This document shows, in pieces, positions 1-6,500 of a stretch of DNA of 9,187 nucleotides. The notes below the pieces were generated by a model. It was not told the origin of the DNA, made no database searches, and worked only from the letters and a program-made list of their open reading frames with translations. Position 1 is the first letter of the stretch. Each line of letters begins with the position of its first letter. A program made the position numbers and the translations under genes. Source of the DNA: Limnoglobus sp. (GTDB lineage: Bacteria > Planctomycetota > Planctomycetia > Gemmatales > Gemmataceae); NCBI GenBank assembly GCA_025353985.1, contig JANXNT010000927.1:1-9187 (forward strand), in the 5' to 3' direction.

Positions 1-527
1 GCGCGAAGCCGCACGATCAGAACGGGCCGATCTTGCTGCAGGAGCCGTTCCGCACCTTCCACGACGGCCAATTCGCCACCGACGATATCGATCGCGAGCG
101 CGCAGACGGGCCGCAAATCCGCCTCCGCATGGAAACGCCAATCGTCGAGCGATGTCGATGGGACGACCAGAGTCTGAATGGCATCGGGCGTCGGTAACAG
201 CGTATGTTCGGAAGGGTTGCGATCCGAACGATACAGCCTCGACAGACCCGGCCGGTCGGAAACGACGGCCGAGGCGCAAATCCGAATCGGTGACGATTCG
301 GGGAATATCTGTTGTGCGAGCAGCGCATTGACGCGGAGTAACGCGGCGTTCGCCGCATCGGGTTCAAAACTATCGACGACCCCTTGGCTGCCTGCAAGTA
401 ATGCCGACAAGACCGATTGATATCCGAAGTGACCGCCGACGATGACGACTCGATCACCGGGGCGATAACACGGGCTCAGTGATGTCGATCCTCGACGAGT
501 TATCGCCGATTCTGGCGGCACGACCAT
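1..527 (-). CDS. FkbM-family SAM-dependent methyltransferase, N-terminal part (cut by left edge)
   Basis: Read on the minus strand, the frame starting at the ATG at 527-525 gives 175 codons without a stop and leaves the window. Its order of motifs is that of FkbM/Methyltransf_21 proteins: a Rossmann SAM-binding glycine motif VVIVGGHFGYQS (residues 27-38), the acidic-loop motif FEPD (54-57) followed by a helix with LLRVNALL, the STSLDDW segment (124-130), and DIVGGELAVVEGAERLL (147-163) followed by RPVLIV. Family members methylate sugar or polyketide hydroxyls, often among glycosyltransferase genes; the substrate here is unknown. Two normally conserved acidic residues are replaced: the Asp of the usual DVGAxxG motif is Ile, and the Glu of the usual DVEG motif is Gly. 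The enzyme may therefore be divergent or weakened. Only 26 residues precede motif I, which is short. The only usable starts are ATG 527 and GTG 521. No clear ribosome-binding site is seen. Confidence 0.82.
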   Translation of the reverse strand, partial: MVVPPESAITRRGSTSLSPCYRPGDRVVIVGGHFGYQSVLSALLAGSQGVVDSFEPDAANAALLRVNALLAQQIFPESSPIRICASAVVSDRPGLSRLYRSDRNPSEHTLLPTPDAIQTLVVPSTSLDDWRFHAEADLRPVCALAIDIVGGELAVVEGAERLLQQDRPVLIVRLR

Positions 528-532
528 CGATG
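525..532. other. Head-to-head start codons in palindrome CATCGATG
   Basis: The octamer is a perfect palindrome. Read one way it holds the minus-strand start ATG (527-525) and read the other way the plus-strand ATG (530-532), two bases apart. If both starts are right there is no intergenic region, and each gene's promoter must lie inside the other's coding sequence. If the giant gene starts at 482 instead, the two genes overlap by 46 bases at their 5' ends. I see no clear -35/-10 pair on either strand nearby. Confidence 0.45.
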
Positions 533-3500
533 CTTTTCGCCGCGGCGAGCACCGGCACGTCGTCCCCCTTCTCGATGACGGGGATGGGTTCGATCTTTTC
601 GAACGGCATCGACCTCACCGCACCCAGTCCGACTTCAGCTGCTTCCAATTCATCGGGTGGATCATCTGCGAATAACAACGCATCCGGTTCGACGGGTGGC
701 CCTACCAGTACGAATCCCGATCAATATCCACCCGTCGTTCCACCGGGAAGCAACGCCGGATCGGGTGGAACCTCGAGTCCGCAAAGTCCACCTGCGTCGG
801 GTGGCGATGGCAGTGGTGCGCCAGCGCCAAATACCGGCAACAACACGAACTCCTCCACTGGTAGCACGACCGGTTCGGGGGATTCCGGGAGCCCCGGTGC
901 CAATACTGGCTCCAACGGCGCGAATGCGAATGCGGCCAATCCGGCCAGTACCGCTCCGGCCGGTGCAGTGACTCCGCCGCCAACGACGCGGGAAGCGCCG
1001 ACGGGGCTGAGCGAAAGCGATTTCACGCCATCGCCATTCGCGCTTCGCAGTGGCTCGATTCTCTCGGCGGCGACTCCGTTTTCGTTCGCAAACGCAACGA
1101 ATTCGTCGGTGGCACCCTCGGGAACGTACGCGTTGTCCGACGGACTCAAGTCGACGCTGCTGACCGCGAAAAGCTCGACGCTGAACATTACTGTTACGCC
1201 GACCGTCGAAGGCAAAAAATACGTCGAAGTATTCGATTACCATTCGACCATTCTCTCGTCGCTCGCGATTCCCGTGGCGGGGATACCGCTGGCCATCCCC
1301 ATACTCGTCGGAACGACTCACTCGGGTTACACGCTGACGGCAGAAACGTTTTCGAATCGCACCGCATTCACGCTGACGATGTTTTTGAACGAAACGAACG
1401 CGCAAACCGACAAGGAACCGGCTCCCGCGACGGGCGACGGGCGATCCGTGTCGGTGACTGTGAGCAGTGCAAAAAACTACGATCGCAGGATTGCGAACGA
1501 CACGCCGACTGGAACGGGCAACGCGACGGGGAGCGATTCTGGAAGCGGTGCCTGGAGCAACACCGTGGCTGCATCGGGAACGTATTCGCGAACGAATACC
1601 ACTTCGGCGCACTCGACCTCTGTGAGCGGATCGCTCGGCTTCGGCCAGAAAAAATCCGGCTCGTTCGCGTTCGCCGATACCCTTCAGGGCGATGCCAACA
1701 ATGTCATCACCCACGCGGGATCCGGTTTCGTTGGACAAGGTTTTGCTACGAACAGCTGGTATTCGGCCAGCGGAACGTTTCACGGCACGTCCGACGGACT
1801 CACAAAACCGAGACCACAACCGACCGTCGTCGGGCCAGTACAGAATCCGGGAGAAACGCCTGTTCCCCCGAACCCGACCAATCCCACAACTGCCACACCT
1901 CCCACGCCAACCGGTACGACGCCTAGCAACTCGCCAGGTGCGAGGGGCCAAGGGCCGGGTGGAGGTCGCGGCATCACGGCAGCCGGTCGCACGATCGACG
2001 GCAAGATTCAGGAAAGTGGCTCCGCGAATACCAAACTCGATACGCGCATCGAACGGACGGTTTCGTCGAGCGGCACCTGGAGCGATACGAGTGGTAACGG
2101 GAGCGGCCGTTCGTGGGGATCGGATAATTGGTCGTTTTCCGGAAGTGGCAACTACTGGTATCAAACTCTCGATGGCTCGGCGACTGGGAAATACACCGAC
2201 AATGACTGGAACAATCGTTCGTGGGAATCGAATCAAACGATGACCTACAACCCGCCGACCGGAACCGGAACGGCTGCGGGATCGTGGAGCTTTTCGGGCG
2301 ATGGTTGGCGATCCGGCGATACGGGTTCCGTGTCGACTTACGAGGGAAGTGGTTCACACTTGCGAACCGTTCCGCTTTCGCCACGACCGACAGCGGCTCC
2401 CACTGCAAGTGGAAATCCGACGTCGACAGCCGGTGCGACCGTCCCACCGACTAACGGTCGCGGCACTGGTAGCGGAAGCGAAATCCTTTCGGGTAAATTC
2501 ACCGAAAGTGGTCGCGACAGCAACACGCTCGATTATCGCGTCGATCGCGCCGTCACGTCGCGCGGTCAATGGCTCGATGGAAGTGGAAGCGCTACGGGGC
2601 GGAGTTCGGGCAACGACAACGTCGAAACGTTCGAGGATGGCAAATACAAATACACGAATGTACACGGGAGCGGTTCGGGCGACAGCTACATCGGAACAAC
2701 GACCGAAGATAAATGGGATTACAACGAAAAACAGACATATACCACAGATAAGGCTGCTGTCTTAGCGGCTTTCGCCAAGGCCGCATCGGGCATCGCGAAC
2801 CCATTTGCGGCAATTGCCGCTGGTGCAGCGGCGGCATTGGCCGCAGCGACCGGCTCGGCCCGCACGTGGACATACTCCGGCGATGGCTGGCGTTCGAACG
2901 AAGTCAACGCCTGGAGTGTTTACTTCGGCGAAGGCGATTACTCGCGGACCCTACCGATAAAGTCCAAAGCACCGGCTGCGGGCACGGGTAGCGTTGAGAC
3001 GCCGCCCGCAGGTGGAGTCGCACCCGCAGGCCGAGGAGCCGCGACCAGTGGTTCCGAGACCATCGCCGGTTCGACTTCCGAGAACGGTAACGCCGATAGT
3101 AAAATCTACACGAAAGTTTATCAGAAGTTGTCGGCGAGTGGCACCTGGAGCGATGCGAGCGGATCGGGGACATCGACCAGTAAAGGTTCGGATTATTGGG
3201 GTGTCGAAGCCAGCGGCAAGTACAACTACGTGACCGCGCACGGCGGTGGGAGCGGCGATAGTTCGACGGGTTTGAATCAGCGATACGAATGGGATTACAG
3301 CGAGACGCTGACGCTCAATCCTGCGGGGAAGACAATTTATCTCCCCATCGCGTCCGGTCAGGCATCGGGATCGGGAACTGGCTCGGCCACTCAAGCGAGT
3401 GCATCGGGTACGACGAGCGCGAGCGGCCCGGTCGCAGCCAGCGGGAGCGGTTCGACGACCGCAAGTGGCACGGCCAGCGGGTCGTCGCCGAGTTCGATCT

Positions 3501-6500
3501 CCGTGCAGATTTGCTGGTGGGAATCGTCGGGGTCGGGTTTCCGGGCCGGGGAAGTAACCGATTGGTCGAGCTACTCCGGATCGGGCACTTACGCCATTTC
3601 TCGTCCATTGGTGGCCGGATCCCACACGCCGAGTACCGCAGTCGCTCCAACGGGTGCTCCTTCCGGACGGAGTCGTGCCGCGTCCGGTTCGGAACGCTTT
3701 TCCGGTACCGTGACCGACACCGGAAATACGAGCACGACGATCGGCTACCGGGTCGAAGAGGCGATCGGTTCGAGCGGTGTCTGGCGGGATATTAGCGGTA
3801 GCGGCACCGACAGCGATAAAGGCTTCGACCGCGTCGATTCCCAAGCGAGCGGTAGCTACGATTACAACACCGCTAAGGGCTATGGAAGCGGTTCGAGTTC
3901 GGGTGGCGGATTCACCCACGTCATCTGGGACTTTTCGAACAAACGCACGCTCGTCATTGCGCCACTGCCAGCTGTTGGCAGTAACGCGAGTGCGAGCGGC
4001 AATTCGTGGTCGTTTTCGAGTGGGTCCGGTTTTCAATCGGTTCGGAGTGAACTCGGCGACAGTTACAAAGGCACGGGCTTCGAAGAGGATTGGGGCGACT
4101 TCGGTACGAGCCAATCGGGTGGCATCGCACCGCCTGGCACCATCGGACATACGGCAAACACCAGCACGACGCACAGTTCCGTCGGTATTGGGGCGACGTC
4201 GATTACCCCGAACGGGATCGGCGATGCAACGAGTGGCGATTGGTATACTTCGACCGAAATCGACGAGTTCGGTGGGACGTCGGACAAATCGTTCCGCAAG
4301 GTGAATTTGCTCCAGGCCAGCGATGGCAAATGGTCGGTTTCGTCCGGTAGCGGCACGGGAAACTGGAGCGGTTCGCACAATACCAGCAGTTCGTCGAACG
4401 GCTTTTACAATTACGTGGCGAACGACGGCAAGGTTGAGGGGAGCCTCCTCGGAGGCGGCGAAAATTACCTCGGTTGGGACTACGGCGAGACGTTGATTCT
4501 CTCGTCGTCGAAAGCCGACATCGATGCCGTTGTCGCGTTGAACGCTTTGGCGGCGGCATCGGGAGCCGGGTCGGCCAGTGGGACGACCAGTGGGAGCACG
4601 ACGACTGCGAGCGGTTCCGCTTCAAATGCGACTTCACAAGGAAATACCGCTTCGGGCAACGCATCGTCCGGTTCCGCTTCGGCAGCGGCCCCTTCGTGGG
4701 TGTGGGTCGATACGTCGGGTAGCGGCTGGACGAAAATTCGTTCCGATGTCCGGTCGCGGCACGACGGAAGCGGGAACTGGAAATCGAAATACGAAGACGA
4801 CGCTCCGTACACGCTCCGCGAACTGACCGGGCCGGATGTGGCGGCACCGCGACCGACGGTGACCGCCCCGTATTCGGGTCCGAGTCTCGGGCTTTTGACG
4901 GCCAACGATGGATTGTGGTCGGTGTCGGGCACGATCGACGAAAAGGGTTACACGCACCAGCACGACGAAACGCGCATCGACCAGAGCGCCACGCGGTACC
5001 GCGAATGGATCGACGCGAGCGGGTCGGGGAACTCGCAAGCCGATGGCTGGTCGCGCGTCGAGAACGAATACTCGGGCAGCTACTCGTATGCGTCGCCGAA
5101 CGGTTCGGGTGCGGGAGCGACGAGCGGGAGTTCGGAACGCTTCGGTTTCTGGAACTTCGGCAACGAAGCGCAATTGGTCCTGAGTAGCGGTGTGGGCACG
5201 GTCATCACGCCGATTGCCACGGGAACAGCGTCTCCCGCGAGTGACAGCGGTGCGGTCCGGCAGTGGAGTTATTCGGGAAGAGGCATCACGGGGTTCGATC
5301 ACTCGGATCAGTTCGACTACAGCGGCACCGGTTCGGCGACGGTGTCGGTGGAGGTCGGCCCGTACGGCGACCGCAATCGCACGTTGGCGGTGAACCTCGA
5401 AGAAAATGGCTCGCACGAAACGGGAATTGCGGTCGCGATCGAACGCACGCTTTCGGCGTCGGGTACATGGTCGGATGCCGCTGGGAATTTCAAAGGTCGC
5501 GACGTGGGTAGCCTCGGTCTCGGCTATTCCGGTGCGAGCGGGTACTCGATTTCGCACACGCCACGCGTCGGTGGAAGCGGTTCGATGTCGGGTACGGATC
5601 GGGTGAACGGTTCGCGGGTCAACGACTGGAATTTCCAGGAAAGTGCCTCGTTCGGCGGCGGCGTCAAACAGCGACCGCAGCAGGTCGAGACCAATGGTGT
5701 CATCTCGATCAATTACGTACCGGAAGCACCGGGTACGGGCACTGGTACGGTAAGCCCGGCGGGTTCGGACTGGATTTATTCGGGCACGGGCGAGCGGACG
5801 ATCGAGGACGTCGACAAGGCGGGCTATTCCGGTTCGGGTACTTACACGCGCGATTCGGTCAGCGGCAAGACCGAGGAACACGGCAAGGTCGATTATACGC
5901 GGAAATTCCACTGGGATTACACGCGGCCCGCAACGGGGAAATGGGCGTGGACGGGTGGCACGGCGAAGACCACGGCGCTGCTTCACGACGATGCTTCGTA
6001 TTCGGGTAGCGGCACCGCCACGAGCAGTAGCACGCAGGCGATAACGGGCGGCACGCAAACGATCAGCCGTGCCGATACGCAGATCGAAAATGGTCTTCAC
6101 GACTGGACGCAAGATATTCAGGTTGGCTCGAAATTCGCCGCAAACCTCACGCTCCCTTCGGGAAGTGCGAGCGGTGCATCGGGTGCGAGTGGCGCGAGCG
6201 GTCCGGGCTGGATTAGCGCAGGAACGGCGACGACGACCGAAGTCGCGCACGGTTACCACAAGTCTTCCGGAAGCGCGAAAGCCGACTCGAACTACTCGAA
6301 TCCGACTTCGACCACGTCGCAGTACGGATGGTCGGAAGCGACGTCGGTGGGCGAACGCCACGGTTCGAGCCAGGTGACGCGGACCGATGACTGGAACACG
6401 CGCTTCGTGACGGTATCGGTCCTCGCAGTCGATGGCCACGTCACCGACACGAATACCGATACTTACGATGGCACTGGCTTCGCCTTGAATACGCAACATG

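Noticed and set aside
328..356. TTGACG resembling a -35 box upstream of the giant gene
   Set aside because: At the normal spacing the -10 position is cgccgc, which does not fit, and the site lies inside methyltransferase coding sequence.
17..457. 146-codon minus-strand frame
   Set aside because: Overlaps the methyltransferase in another frame. It is Arg/Ser-rich and lacks motifs, whereas the 527-start frame carries the FkbM signature.
454..678. 74-codon minus-strand frame with acidic, protein-like composition, possibly the missing N terminus of the methyltransferase
   Set aside because: It is in a different frame from the methyltransferase and ends at 454, inside that gene. Its sequence does not resemble FkbM N termini, and its acidity follows from the tcg/tcc-rich plus strand.
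662..2236. 524-codon open frame on the minus strand
   Set aside because: Arg-rich shadow of the Ser/Gly-rich leader and first segment on the plus strand. No recognisable motif.
2951..4378. 475-codon open frame on the minus strand
   Set aside because: Antisense shadow of repeats R2-R5, Arg/Thr-rich with no family signature.
6161..6207. GAS-triplet run considered as a collagen-like domain
   Set aside because: Only about four triplets, with a single Pro. Far too short for a collagen triple helix and consistent with the surrounding Ser/Gly/Ala linkers.
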